Shown: positions 34,863 to 44,230 of the stretch, piece by piece
Numbering within the stretch: the stretch's first letter is position 1
Layout: each line of letters begins with the position of its first letter
Source: JAFGBI01 sp964480725
Lineage (GTDB): Bacteria; Myxococcota_A; Polyangia; Polyangiales; Polyangiaceae
Reading direction: 5' to 3'
Assembly: GCA_964480725.1 (NCBI GenBank)
Contig: CAYZQO010000005.1
Location: 62,001 to 126,000, forward strand
Length of the DNA: 64,000 bases
The notes under the pieces: model-generated
The model's input: the letters and a program-made list of their open reading frames with translations, nothing else
Database searches by the model: none
Told to the model about the DNA's origin: nothing
Made by a program: the position numbers and the translations under genes

Positions 34863-36332
34863 TCACCTGACCGGCCGACTTCGGGCCTGCTCAATTGCGG
34901 CCCTCAGCTCCTTGAAGTCGAAGGGTTTCTCGAGCAGCAGCACCCGCTGCCCGAGGTCCGGCACCGTGCGCGAGCCGCTCGCGGAGATGAGCACGATTCC
35001 CAGCTCGGGACGTGCCGCTCGGAATTCCTCCGCGAGTTGGCGCCCGTCGCCATCGCCGAGCCGAACGTCGATGACCGCGACGTCGAGCTCGGCGCCGAAG
35101 CGGGCGAACAGGTCGCGCGACTCGGCCGCGCTGAGCGCCGAGAACACCGTGTGACCGGCCCGTCGGAGCTGCCGCGCCACCGCCCCGACGAGTGCAGCCT
35201 CGTCGTCCGCCAGGAGCAGCGTGACCGCGGCGACGCCGGTGTCGGCGGCGGCGACCGGCGCCGGCTCCGCGTGGACCACCGCCGTCGCGGGCCACTCGAC
35301 GAGGAACCGCGCACCGCCGGACCGACTACTCCCGACCGTGACCGACGCACCCGTCGACCGTGCCACGGCGTCCACGATCGCTAGCCCCAACCCGGTGCCG
35401 AACCCCTCTCCTCCGTCTGGCTCCTCGCCCCCTTTCGTCGTGAAATAGGGCTCAAAGATCCGCAAACGGAGCGCCTCGGGGACGCCGCGACCGGCGTCCG
35501 CGACCCCGAGCAGCACGCCCCCGGTGGAGCCGCACCTGAGCTCCACCTCGATCCCCCCGCCGCACACGCGGGTCGCGTCGCGCGCGTTCACCATGAGGTT
35601 GAGGACCAGCTGGTGTAGCCTCGCGCGGTCACCGACCACCTCCCCAACCTCCGGCTCGAGATCGAGGACGATGGGCACGCCGGAGGACCCGCGGCTGAGC
35701 ACGGCGGCAATGGAGCGGATCTCCTCAGCGAGGTCGACGGGGCGCCAGCTCCCAGTTTCCTCGAACGCGATGGATCGGAGGGAGCGAGCGAGCGTAGCGC
35801 CACGCTCGGCGAAGTCGATGATCGCCCGGAAGTCGCGCCTGGGGTCACCCTCGCCCTCGATGGCGTCCTGCAAGCCGGCCTGAGCGGTGGCGGCGATGGT
35901 CGAGAGCATGTTGTTCACGTCGTGGCTGAGCCCCCCGGAGAAGCGCGCAATGGTTTCGCCGCGCTCACGCTGCGCCCGCACCGTTACGGCCGTCACGTGC
36001 TCGGTCTGATCGAGCAGCGCGAGCAGGAACGCGCGCCCATCCTGCACCGGGAGCCCGTGCGCCTCGACGCGAAGCTCGCCGGCGGCATTGGTCCGCAACA
36101 GCAGGTCATCGATGCGGAAGCTCGACCGCCTGGTGATCAGGCGCCGGACGAAGCTCACCAGGCCCTCCGAGGACCCGACGAGCAGTTCGTCCGCTCGCCG
36201 ACCGACCGAGTCCGCACCGAACGCACCGACGAAACGCCGACTGGCCAGCACCACGACCCCGTCCGGGTCAAGCAGGGCCTGCAACGTCGGCGCGAGCTCG
36301 AACGCCGCGGTCAGGGGATCCGACGGGGCCAT
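34863..36332 (-). CDS. Hybrid histidine kinase with PAS-like sensor and receiver
   Basis: A roughly 489-residue soluble kinase. A PAS-like domain spans about residues 10-120. The dimerisation box GGLSHDVNNML carries the phosphoacceptor His near residue 137. The ATPase domain has N-box LVLNLMVNARDA, G1 VADAGRGVP, F-box IFEPYFTTK and G2 GFGTGLGLAIV. A C-terminal receiver (LLLADDEAAL; AVIDVRLGD; EKPF) follows. No transmembrane helices are seen, so it senses something inside the cell. It likely acts with the downstream NtrC-type regulator. Two starts are possible: ATG 36332 (used) or GTG 36350. Confidence 0.9.
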   Translation of the reverse strand: MAPSDPLTAAFELAPTLQALLDPDGVVVLASRRFVGAFGADSVGRRADELLVGSSEGLVSFVRRLITRRSSFRIDDLLLRTNAAGELRVEAHGLPVQDGRAFLLALLDQTEHVTAVTVRAQRERGETIARFSGGLSHDVNNMLSTIAATAQAGLQDAIEGEGDPRRDFRAIIDFAERGATLARSLRSIAFEETGSWRPVDLAEEIRSIAAVLSRGSSGVPIVLDLEPEVGEVVGDRARLHQLVLNLMVNARDATRVCGGGIEVELRCGSTGGVLLGVADAGRGVPEALRLRIFEPYFTTKGGEEPDGGEGFGTGLGLAIVDAVARSTGASVTVGSSRSGGARFLVEWPATAVVHAEPAPVAAADTGVAAVTLLLADDEAALVGAVARQLRRAGHTVFSALSAAESRDLFARFGAELDVAVIDVRLGDGDGRQLAEEFRAARPELGIVLISASGSRTVPDLGQRVLLLEKPFDFKELRAAIEQARSRPVR

Positions 36333-36416
36333 CGCTGCTGCCGGCACCAATCTAGCGACCGGTCGCCGGCGACGCCAGGTCGTCGATTTTTCGCGGCGAT
36401 CGCTGCGATTTCGGAT

Positions 36417-37886
36417 CTAGCGACGACCACGGCGCGGCGGCGGATCCGCGGCCTCGGGGGTGAGCGAGTCCACGGCGACCGCCTCGTCGTCCGTGGCCCC
36501 AATGGCCGACGAGCTGGCGCTAGGCGCTGCTCTCGCAGCCGCCGAGGCCACTGCCCGCGCCGCCGTCGCCGGGGGCTCCGCGGAGCCGGCTGGGCCGCCG
36601 CTGCGCGAGCGACCGGCGGCCACTAGGCCGAGTGCAACGCCCGCCACCAGCATCCCGAGAACCCCCACGGCAATGCCACCGATAGCAATCGCGCGGCTGC
36701 GGCGCGCCTCAGCGCGCACCGCTTCGGGGAGCGGGCCGACAAACGAGCCCGTGAGCTCGGTGAGCTGGCCCGCGCGGCTCGGCGAGAGGGCCATCGCGTC
36801 GACGTTGCTGAGGTCGGACAGGCCGCTGGGGATGGGTTCGGCCTCCGGGTCCGCAGGCCGGAACGCCGAATCCTCCGGGACCAGACCATCCCGCGCGGCA
36901 GCGACGGACCGAAGGGCCGCCCGAACGGCCTGACGCCGCGCCTCGATGCGCTCCCCGAGCACTTTGCGGAGCAGACCCGCGATCCCTGCCCGAGGCACCA
37001 CGATCCGCTCGTCCTTGAGGTACCTCTCCAGCGCGCGCTGGAGGTCACGGGCGGTCTGAAAACGCTCCCGCCGACTGCGCGAGAGCGCCTTCATCACGAT
37101 CCCCTCGAGCGCGGGCGGGTACCCGGGAACGACCCGCGACAGCGGCGGGATCTCCCCCTGCACGACCAGCGCGAGCGTGTCCGCGTCGCTGTCACCGCGG
37201 AAGAGTCGGCGCCCCGTCGTGAGCTCGTACAGGACAATCCCCAGCGCGAAGACGTCGCTCCGGCGGTCGAGCGGGCGGGCGAGGGCCTGCTCCGGCGACA
37301 TGTACCCGAACTTCCCCTTCACGTGCCCGATCTCGGTCGCCTCGCCGATCCGCGAGCGCGCCTTCGCCACCCCGAAGTCGACGAGCTTCACGCGACCGCT
37401 GGTCCCGATCAGAATGTTCTGCGGGGAGACGTCGCGGTGCACGACCCCGAGGAGATTGCCAACCTCGTCGCGCAACTCGTGCGCCGCGTGGAGCCCCGCC
37501 GCCGCGTCGGCGATGATCCGGACGGCCATCTCGGGTGGGATCGGCCGGCGCTTTCCGGCCTCCGCGATGAGCGCGTGGAGGGAGTCTCCCTCGACCCACT
37601 CCATCGCCAGGTACATCACCCCGTCGACCTCACCGACCTCGTACAGGTCAACGACGTTCGGGTGCCGAATGCGCTGCACCAAGCGCCCCTCGTCCAGGAA
37701 CATCGCGACGAACTCGGGCTCCTCGGCGAGGTTCGAGTGGATCGCCTTGATGGCAACGATGCGCGAGTCCTCCAACCGCGGGGCGTGCTCGTGAGCGACC
37801 CAGACGCTCGCCATGCCTCCCCGCCCGATCTTGAGGAGCAGGTCGTAGCGGCCGAGCCGTTCTCCGCAGTCGAGGTCGCGAGGCAT
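36417..37886 (-). CDS. PknB-type Ser/Thr protein kinase
   Basis: A 489-residue eukaryotic-type kinase. The Gly loop is IGRGGMASVW, the VAIK lysine follows, the catalytic loop is VVHRDVSPQN, the metal motif is DFGVAKAR and the APE-equivalent is YMSPEQA. All catalytic residues are present. Residues 300-395 are a linker. One membrane helix lies near residue 405-425 (IGGIAVGVLGMLVAGVALGL), followed by an Ala/Ser/Pro-rich tail with no extracellular sensor domain. Such kinases phosphorylate FHA targets; an FHA protein gene lies 26 kb away in this window. It heads the minus-strand run that includes the hybrid kinase and the NtrC regulator. Confidence 0.93.
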   Translation of the reverse strand: MPRDLDCGERLGRYDLLLKIGRGGMASVWVAHEHAPRLEDSRIVAIKAIHSNLAEEPEFVAMFLDEGRLVQRIRHPNVVDLYEVGEVDGVMYLAMEWVEGDSLHALIAEAGKRRPIPPEMAVRIIADAAAGLHAAHELRDEVGNLLGVVHRDVSPQNILIGTSGRVKLVDFGVAKARSRIGEATEIGHVKGKFGYMSPEQALARPLDRRSDVFALGIVLYELTTGRRLFRGDSDADTLALVVQGEIPPLSRVVPGYPPALEGIVMKALSRSRRERFQTARDLQRALERYLKDERIVVPRAGIAGLLRKVLGERIEARRQAVRAALRSVAAARDGLVPEDSAFRPADPEAEPIPSGLSDLSNVDAMALSPSRAGQLTELTGSFVGPLPEAVRAEARRSRAIAIGGIAVGVLGMLVAGVALGLVAAGRSRSGGPAGSAEPPATAARAVASAAARAAPSASSSAIGATDDEAVAVDSLTPEAADPPPRRGRR

Positions 37887-38045
37887 CGTTTCAGGGGGCT
37901 CCGCCCGACCGGGGGCGGGGCCCTACGGTAACCCGAATCCCGACCCGGCGGCGAACCGCGGCTCGCTCGCAGCGCTTGGTTCCCCCGCGCAGGGGTGCTA
38001 CTCGACGCCCCCGACCGGACCCACACCCCAGCCGAGGAAACACAG

Positions 38046-38489
38046 ATGCCCACGCTGCGCGAAAGACTCAGCTCCGGAAATAAGCGAACGGAAGTGATCG
38101 ACGACGCCCTCCGGGTGCTCGACGAGGAAGTCGCGGAGAAGTCCGGGCTCACCGGCATGGCCATCAAGGCGGCCTTCGGCATGGTGAAGGGGGTGAAACC
38201 GGGCTTCATCCGCGAGGTCGTGGACCACCTGCTCAACGACTTCGTGGACGCCCTGGAGCCCATCGCGGCGGAGGCCGCGGAAAAGGGAGAGAAGCCGAGC
38301 AGCTACCTCGAGGCGAACCGCGGCCGCGTCGCGGACGCCCTCCTTTCGATCACCGACCGTCGGGCCCAAAACGCGAAGAACCGCGCCATCAAGGCGGCCT
38401 ACGACCGCCTGCGGCCCACCGCGAAGAAGCACGTCGAGGCCGCGGCGCCTCGGCTTGGCCGGTTGCTCGAACGGCACCTTTCGTCCTGA
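38046..38489 (+). CDS. DUF6918-family helical protein
   Basis: A 147-residue, charged, all-helical protein. The pattern (LRERL start, VLDEEVAEKSGLTGMAIKAA, then GFIREVVDHLLNDFVDALEP and TAKKHVEAAAPRLGRLLE) matches the DUF6918 family, common in Actinobacteria and Myxococcota, of unknown function. The ATG at 38046 begins the conserved block; an in-frame ATG 17 codons upstream is not supported. It lies in a divergent position to the Ser/Thr kinase gene with a 159-base gap between them. Confidence 0.8.
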   Translation: MPTLRERLSSGNKRTEVIDDALRVLDEEVAEKSGLTGMAIKAAFGMVKGVKPGFIREVVDHLLNDFVDALEPIAAEAAEKGEKPSSYLEANRGRVADALLSITDRRAQNAKNRAIKAAYDRLRPTAKKHVEAAAPRLGRLLERHLSS

Positions 38490-38703
38490 ACGTCGGCTCC
38501 GGACGGGACGGGACATCAGCCGAAGAGTCTGCCCCGCCGAGGCCCAGCCGCGCCTGGCCACGGCCCCGATCGTGCCCTCGGTGGCGGGCGCTCCCGGCCG
38601 GCTCCGCGCGCTCACCCGCGGAGTCGCAGCCTCGGGCCCCCGGTGGATCGGGCCCGCCCGTGAGCACGACGCCTCCCGCCTTTACAGCCGGTTCGCTCGC
38701 GGT

Positions 38704-40080
38704 ATGCCTCCCCCCAGGATGCGGCTACGCCCCCGGGTACTCCTCCTGGCGATCGCGCTCTTCGGGTCCGCCCTCGTCCTGCCCCATGCGGCGGCGGCGG
38801 GGGAGGAGCCCAGCGTCCATACCGTGTACTCCGGTCAGCGACTCGGTTCGATCGCCAAGCGCTACAACGTCACCGTCGAGGCCCTCTGCAACGCGAACGG
38901 CATCCGCCCGTCCGATCCCATCCGCCCCGGCCAGCAACTGCTGATCCCCCGCCCTGACGACGAAACTGGCGACGAGGCGAGGCGCTGGCGCGAGCAGCAA
39001 CGAGGGCCCACCGGCGGCGCCACCACAAGGACGCCGTTGTCGACACGCCCGGGCGCCGGTGGAGGGGCACAGCGCACCCACGTCGTCTACGAGGGCCACA
39101 CGCTCGGCAAGATCGCCAGCAGGTACCAGGTGTCCGTGGCGGATCTCTGCCGGGCCAACGGCATCGATGAGGCGGATCCCATCCGGCCGGGCCAGGTGCT
39201 CGTGATCCCCGCCGACGGCGCCTCCGCCGCCGAAAGGCCGACGGCCAACCGAACGGCCGATGTCCCCGCTGCGACTCCGCCCGCGACCCCGCCGAATCCA
39301 GCAGCCCCCGCGCCGAGCGGCACCTCCGCCTCGACGACGCCGCGCCGCCACGTGGTCGCGAGCGGCCACACCCTGGGCAAGGTCGCCGCCCGCTATCACG
39401 TCAGCATCGACGCGCTGTGCACCGCGAACGGGATGGCCCGCAGCGACAAGCTCAAGCCCGGTCAGGTGCTCCTGGTGCCGGGACCGGGGGACTCAGACGG
39501 CAGGGTGGCCGCACGCGCTCGCGCCTCCCTGTCCCTCGAGCAACGCCCGGACCGCCCCGCCACGGCGCGTTCCGACGCCGCACCGTCCACCGGCAGGGGC
39601 CAGCCCTCCTGGTACGCCTACAGCAAGCCGCCCTGGCGCAGGGGCTACGTCACCCTCGTCAGCTACCAGCAGACCTGGAAGGGCTACGTGATAGGCCCCA
39701 ATGGGACCGTCCTCCCCGCCGCGCGGATGGCCTTCTGCCGCCTGATGGGCGCCGACGGCGACCACCCCCGTGTCGATCAGCGACTGGTCCAGCTCATCGT
39801 CAAGGTGAGCGACACCTTCGGCGGGCGCCCGATCCGGGTCGTCAGTGGCTACCGGAACGAGTCCTACGCGCTGAATTCCCGCCACCGACGCAGCCAGGCG
39901 CTGGATTTCTCGGTCCCCGGCGTCCCCAACGCGGTCCTGCGCGACTACGTCCTGACGTTCCCGAACGTCGGCGTCGGGTACTATCCGAACTCGAGCTTCA
40001 TCCACCTCGACGTTCGAGAGCAGAAGTCCTACTGGGTCGACCTCTCCGGCCCTGGCGAGGCCCCCCGGTATCTCCGCTGA
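38704..40080 (+). CDS. LysM-repeat protein with C-terminal DUF882/peptidase M15-like domain
   Basis: A 458-residue exported cell-wall protein. A signal peptide (LLLAIALFGSALVLPHAAA) covers residues 11-31. Three LysM domains follow at about 38-82, 122-167 and 217-262 (each with TLGKIASRY-type starts and a PGQVLxIP end), separated by Pro/Ala-rich linkers. Residues 310-458 form a DUF882/M15-like domain with RVVSGYRNESY, HRRSQALDFSVPG and SFIHLDVRE, the pattern of metal-binding His and Asp. It likely binds and trims peptidoglycan. The 214-base gap before it holds no recognisable signal. Confidence 0.88.
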   Translation: MPPPRMRLRPRVLLLAIALFGSALVLPHAAAAGEEPSVHTVYSGQRLGSIAKRYNVTVEALCNANGIRPSDPIRPGQQLLIPRPDDETGDEARRWREQQRGPTGGATTRTPLSTRPGAGGGAQRTHVVYEGHTLGKIASRYQVSVADLCRANGIDEADPIRPGQVLVIPADGASAAERPTANRTADVPAATPPATPPNPAAPAPSGTSASTTPRRHVVASGHTLGKVAARYHVSIDALCTANGMARSDKLKPGQVLLVPGPGDSDGRVAARARASLSLEQRPDRPATARSDAAPSTGRGQPSWYAYSKPPWRRGYVTLVSYQQTWKGYVIGPNGTVLPAARMAFCRLMGADGDHPRVDQRLVQLIVKVSDTFGGRPIRVVSGYRNESYALNSRHRRSQALDFSVPGVPNAVLRDYVLTFPNVGVGYYPNSSFIHLDVREQKSYWVDLSGPGEAPRYLR

Positions 40081-40137
40081 GCCTGCCGCCCATTTCTCGC
40101 GACAGGGGCCAAATCCTGCGCTATCACCCCGCGCACC

Positions 40138-40278
40138 ATGGCTACCCCGCAGGATCCGCCAGCGAAGAGGAAGCAACGCCAGCGCCGCGCTCGCAAGAAT
40201 GCTGCGTGGGAGGCGAAGCGCGCCGCCGAGAACGCCGAGGCCGCGAAGCCGAAGGCTCCGCCCAAGACGGCCACCTGA
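40138..40278 (+). CDS. Small basic protein (46 residues)
   Basis: A 46-residue ORF, not likely to be called by length filters. It is rich in Lys, Arg and Ala (KRKQRQRRARKNAAWEAKR) and predicted as one long basic helix with a Pro/Lys tail. Such small basic proteins often bind nucleic acid or ribosomes. It begins 57 bases after the LysM gene stop on the same strand. The codon choice (GC-rich third positions, AAG for Lys) fits real coding. No good ribosome binding site is obvious and no homologue could be checked. Confidence 0.45.
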   Translation: MATPQDPPAKRKQRQRRARKNAAWEAKRAAENAEAAKPKAPPKTAT

Positions 40279-40398
40279 CCTCCGGAGCGCCGGGCGCCCC
40301 GTCGTGGCTCGACCGCCGCGACGAGTGCCCTCCTGCCGGGATGGCGTCGGCCGGGCGTCTACGACGCCGGGCGGACCCGTGATAGATGGAAGGGCAGA

Positions 40399-41130
40399 AT
40401 GGGTGTCGCGCGGTTGCTTCGGTGCCCTGCATGTGGGGGCGAGGTCGATGAGGCGGCTCGAGCTTGTCCCTTCTGCCGGGCACCGCTGGCAACCGTCCGG
40501 TGTGCCGCTTGCTTCCACATGAACGTGGCCGAGGCCGCGCATTGCTCTGGGTGTGGACGTGACCTCGGCCTCGAGCCGATCGGCGAGGCGTCGACCCTGA
40601 CCTGTCCGCGCTGCGCCTGCCCGCTCGACTCGATCCCGCAGGGCCCTGGGGCGCTCTTCGACTGCCCGACCTGCGGGGGGCAGTTCGTGGAAAACGCCCT
40701 GCTTCGAGATCTTCTCGAGCGGCAGCGCGTCGTACCGAGCGGCGTCGCCGGACCGCCGTCGGCTCGCCCCCCGCTCGAGGGCCCGGTGCGTTACATCCCC
40801 TGCCCCCAATGTCGCGCGTTGATGCACCGCCGCAATTTTGGCCGCACCAGCGGCGTCATCGTGGACGTCTGCACGGGGCACGGGCTCTGGTTCGACCGAG
40901 GAGAGTTGCCGCGAGTCCTGGCGTTCGTCGCGGGCGGAGGCCTCGAGCGCGCTGAATCCCGGCGACGCGAGGAGGAGCGCCTGGCGGGGACGCGCGCGAC
41001 GACGGCGGGGCCCTCGTCGGTCGGAGCGATCTCGGCGGCGAGCGCCGATCCCTCAGAAGTAGACCTCGTCGACGGCCTGGCGGAGGCCGCCCAGGCGCTC
41101 CTCGGCTATCTCCGCGGCCTGCTGCGCTGA
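40399..41130 (+). CDS. Multi zinc-ribbon protein with TFIIB-type zinc finger
   Basis: A 243-residue protein with at least four zinc-binding pairs. C9/C12 with C23/C26 and C35/C38 with C49/C52 form two double-zinc ribbons. A CPRC...CPTC pair follows near residue 69-92. Near residue 134 a CPQC...CTGHGLWFDRGEL block matches the zf-TFIIB domain. The C-terminus is helical. The role is unknown; such proteins may be structural or bind nucleic acid. It lies upstream of clpS with a 90-base gap and could be co-transcribed. Confidence 0.8.
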   Translation: MGVARLLRCPACGGEVDEAARACPFCRAPLATVRCAACFHMNVAEAAHCSGCGRDLGLEPIGEASTLTCPRCACPLDSIPQGPGALFDCPTCGGQFVENALLRDLLERQRVVPSGVAGPPSARPPLEGPVRYIPCPQCRALMHRRNFGRTSGVIVDVCTGHGLWFDRGELPRVLAFVAGGGLERAESRRREEERLAGTRATTAGPSSVGAISAASADPSEVDLVDGLAEAAQALLGYLRGLLR

Positions 41131-41220
41131 GCCGCCGAGTGGTTGCACGACGCCCCCCCGGCGTCGCGCCCTCGACAGCGCGCCCCACCCGGCCAAGACT
41201 TGCGACGGCTCATCGGATCC

Positions 41221-41580
41221 ATGGCAACCCAGCGACCGTCATCCCGGCCCGAGCACCAGGGCGACGTCGACGTCGTCGAACGGACAGCCTCGCGCAGCCC
41301 TCGTCGCTATCACGTCGTCTTGCACAACGACGACTACACGACGATGGAGTTCGTCGTGCTCGTGCTGACCCGCTTCTTCTACCTCGGCGAAACCGAGGCG
41401 ACCCGCATCATGCTCGAGGTTCACCACCGTGGCCGCGGGATCGTCGGGGATTTTTCCCGTGACGTGGCCGAAACCAAGGCCGAGCAGGTCATGGAGTTCG
41501 CGCGCGAGAGCGGCCACCCGCTGCGCTGCACCGCCGAACCGACCGAGGGCAGTGATGAAGGGGGGGACTCGCCCCCATGA
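41221..41580 (+). CDS. clpS: ATP-dependent Clp protease adaptor ClpS
   Basis: A 119-residue N-end rule adaptor that delivers substrates to ClpAP. The core VVLHNDDYTTMEFVVLVL, the IMLEVHHRGRGIVG helix and the DVAETKAEQV and GHPLRCTAEP segments are typical. The acidic pair NDD and the following T-x-E-F line the N-degron pocket. The ATG at 41221 is chosen over one 26 codons upstream because the conserved domain starts here. The stop overlaps the clpA start (ATGA). Confidence 0.95.
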   Translation: MATQRPSSRPEHQGDVDVVERTASRSPRRYHVVLHNDDYTTMEFVVLVLTRFFYLGETEATRIMLEVHHRGRGIVGDFSRDVAETKAEQVMEFARESGHPLRCTAEPTEGSDEGGDSPP

Positions 41581-43901
41581 AAGTGAGCACCGACCTCGAA
41601 ATTGCCCTGTCGCTGGCCACTCACGAGGCGCAGCGACGGCGACATGAGTTGATGACGGTGGAGCACCTCCTGCTCGCGCTGCTCCACGACGCCGGGACGG
41701 CGCGGATCGTGGCCAACGCGGGTGGCGACGTGAACGCGGTGAAGCGGGCGCTGGATCGCTTCCTCGCTCGCGGAATTGCCGCGGTCCCGGACGAGCAGCC
41801 CTTCACGCCCGTGCCGTCGCGGGGGTTCCGTCGCGTGCTGCAGCGCGCCGCCTTCCACGTGCAGTCGAGCGGGCGGGAGGAGCTTGGCGGCGAGCACGTC
41901 CTGGTGGCCATCTTCTCTGAGCCCGACTCGGCCGCCGTCAAGGCGCTCACCGACGTCGGCATCACCCGCTACGACGTCGTGGCGTACCTCAGCCACGGCG
42001 TGACCCGACGCGGCGACCCCGACGACACGGCCGACCGCGACGGTGACGACGACGCCGACCGCGACGGTGACGACGCGCCGGCTCCCGACGACCCTGGCCA
42101 GGAAGCGGCCTCCACCGACCCCCTCACCCGCTTCGCCCAGAACCTGAATGAGCGGGCCGCCGCAGGGGAGGTCGAACCGTTGGTGGGTCGCGAGAGCGAA
42201 CTCCGTCGCGCCATCCAGATCCTGGCGCGACGGCGCAAGAACAACCCCCTGTTCGTCGGCGACGCCGGGGTGGGCAAAACGGCCATCGTCGAGGGCCTCG
42301 CGGCCCGGCTCGAGGCGGGCGAGGTCCCAGCTTCCCTGCAAGGCGCCACCATCTTCGCGCTCGATCTCGGCGCCCTGCTCGCTGGCACCAAGTTCCGCGG
42401 GGACTTCGAGAACCGAATCAAGGCGGTGCTCAAGTCGCTCGAGAGCCGGCCCGGGGCCATCCTTTTCGTGGACGAGTTGCACACCGTGGTCGGAGCGGGG
42501 TCGACGACGGGCAGCACGATGGACGCCGCCAATCTCCTGAAGCCGGCCCTCGCGGGCGGCAAGCTGCGCTGCATCGGCGCCACCACGTTCGAGGAGTACC
42601 GCAGCCACTTGGAGCGCGATCGCGCGCTCGCGCGCCGCTTCCAGAAGATCGAGGTCCTCGAGCCGAGCGCTGAGGAAACCGCGCTCATCCTCCGGGGGCT
42701 CCGCACCCGGTACGAGGAGTTCCACGGCGTGCGCTACACCGACGAGGCCCTGGTGGCCTCGGCGCGGCTCGCGGCCCGCCACCTCACCGACCGACGCCTG
42801 CCCGACAAGGCGATCGACGTCGTGGACGAAGCCGGCGCCGACGCGAAGCTCGAGCGAGGCGAGGACGCCACCGTCGACGTCGAGCACGTCGAGGCTGTTG
42901 TCGCGCGCATGGCGCAGATCCCGCCGCGACAGGTGAGCGCGGGCGACCGTGCCGCGCTCCGCGATCTCGAGCAGGATCTCGGGCGCGTCGTCTTCGGTCA
43001 AGACCGCGCGATCAGCGAACTCGCCACGGCGATCAAGCTGGCGCGGGCGGGTCTCCGTCCCCCGGAGAAGCCCATCGGCTCCTACCTCTTCACCGGCCCG
43101 ACGGGGGTCGGCAAGACCGAGGTGGCGCGCCAGCTCGCCAAGACGCTGGGCATCGAGCTCATTCGGTTCGACATGAGCGAGTACATGGAGCGGCACACCG
43201 TTTCCCGGCTCATCGGCGCGCCTCCGGGATATGTGGGCTACGACCGGGGCGGCTTGCTCACCGAGGCGATGGCGAAGACGCCGCACGCGGTCTTGCTCCT
43301 CGACGAGGTGGAGAAGGCGCACCCGGACGTCTTCAACGTCCTCCTACAGGTGATGGACCACGGCACACTCACCGACAACAACGGTAAGAAAGCCGACTTC
43401 AGAAACGCGATCCTGATCATGACCAGCAACGTTGGCGCCGCCGATCTGGCCCGCAGCCCGGTCGGGTTCGGGCTCCGCGACAAGTCCGGTAACGACGAGA
43501 TCGCATACCGCAGCACCTTCAGCCCGGAATTTCGCAACCGCCTCGACGCGCGGATTCGCTTCGACCCGCTCACCCCCGCCACCATGCTGCACGTCGTCGA
43601 GAAGTTCGTTGCCGAGCTCTCCGTCCAGCTCGCCGAGCGAGCCGTGACGATCGCGGTCGACGAGGCCGCTCGCCGGCTCCTGGCCGAGCGCGGCTACGAT
43701 CCCGACAACGGCGCGCGCCCGCTCGCGCGCCTGATCCAGGACGTCATCAAGCGCCCCCTGGGCGACCAGCTCCTCTTCGGCGAGCTCGCAACGGGCGGCC
43801 ATGTCCAGGTCAGCGTCGAGAACGGCGACTTCTCCCTGCGCTGCACCCGGGAAGGCGATCCGTCGAGCGGCACCGAGACGGCGCGCCCTCTGACCGAGTA
43901 G
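41577..43901 (+). CDS. clpA: ATP-dependent Clp protease ATP-binding subunit ClpA
   Basis: A 774-residue AAA+ unfoldase. Residues 1-145 hold the Clp_N repeats. A short acidic linker (DGDDDADRDGDD) follows. The first AAA module has Walker A GDAGVGKT (from residue 228) and the second has GPTGVGKT (from residue 507). The overall size is that of ClpA, not ClpB (no middle coiled coil). It is translationally coupled to clpS by a four-base overlap. It unfolds proteins for ClpP, which is not in the window. Confidence 0.96.
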   Translation: MKVSTDLEIALSLATHEAQRRRHELMTVEHLLLALLHDAGTARIVANAGGDVNAVKRALDRFLARGIAAVPDEQPFTPVPSRGFRRVLQRAAFHVQSSGREELGGEHVLVAIFSEPDSAAVKALTDVGITRYDVVAYLSHGVTRRGDPDDTADRDGDDDADRDGDDAPAPDDPGQEAASTDPLTRFAQNLNERAAAGEVEPLVGRESELRRAIQILARRRKNNPLFVGDAGVGKTAIVEGLAARLEAGEVPASLQGATIFALDLGALLAGTKFRGDFENRIKAVLKSLESRPGAILFVDELHTVVGAGSTTGSTMDAANLLKPALAGGKLRCIGATTFEEYRSHLERDRALARRFQKIEVLEPSAEETALILRGLRTRYEEFHGVRYTDEALVASARLAARHLTDRRLPDKAIDVVDEAGADAKLERGEDATVDVEHVEAVVARMAQIPPRQVSAGDRAALRDLEQDLGRVVFGQDRAISELATAIKLARAGLRPPEKPIGSYLFTGPTGVGKTEVARQLAKTLGIELIRFDMSEYMERHTVSRLIGAPPGYVGYDRGGLLTEAMAKTPHAVLLLDEVEKAHPDVFNVLLQVMDHGTLTDNNGKKADFRNAILIMTSNVGAADLARSPVGFGLRDKSGNDEIAYRSTFSPEFRNRLDARIRFDPLTPATMLHVVEKFVAELSVQLAERAVTIAVDEAARRLLAERGYDPDNGARPLARLIQDVIKRPLGDQLLFGELATGGHVQVSVENGDFSLRCTREGDPSSGTETARPLTE

Positions 43902-44230
43902 CAGCCTCATCGACGAGGCCGTGGATCCCCGCTGCACCTCGCTGGGCGCTAGCGGGCTGTGCCAGCCCCACCTGGCACGGTTCTCGCTACCAACGGGCCA
44001 TGACTCCCGCATCCCCCACAGGCCTGCTCCGAGCGGCTCTCGCCGGCTTCGGCATCGGCTTGCTTGTCCTCCTCTCGACCGGCGCGCTCCTCGCCGCCTC
44101 CGGAGTCGGCCCCCCCACCACGGTCATGAGGCGCTAGAGCAACCTCGGGCGCGACGGGCGGTGCCCGCCGACGCCCCACCTGTGCCAGATCGTGCCGCGG
44201 GCGTGCCCCCCGGGGGGCTGGTGCAGCGAC
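43902..44230. other. Gap between clpA and the minus-strand membrane protein
   Basis: The 329-base gap has one weak stem GTGCCAG/CTGGCAC (43959-43965, 43972-43978) that may end the clpS-clpA transcript, though no T-run follows. A 45-residue open frame (44000-44137) is listed separately. Nothing else is recognisable. Confidence 0.4.
44000..44137 (+). CDS. Possible small membrane peptide (45 residues)
   Basis: A 45-residue ORF with a single hydrophobic helix (GFGIGLLVLLSTGALLAA) flanked by Arg and Pro residues, as in small bacterial membrane peptides. It lies 98 bases after clpA. There is no strong ribosome binding site and no family match, so it is a candidate only. Confidence 0.3.
   Translation: MTPASPTGLLRAALAGFGIGLLVLLSTGALLAASGVGPPTTVMRR

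Noticed and set aside
41421..43322. 633-codon open frame antisense to clpA
   Set aside because: clpA is certain; the antisense frame is a GC-driven shadow with no recognisable motif.
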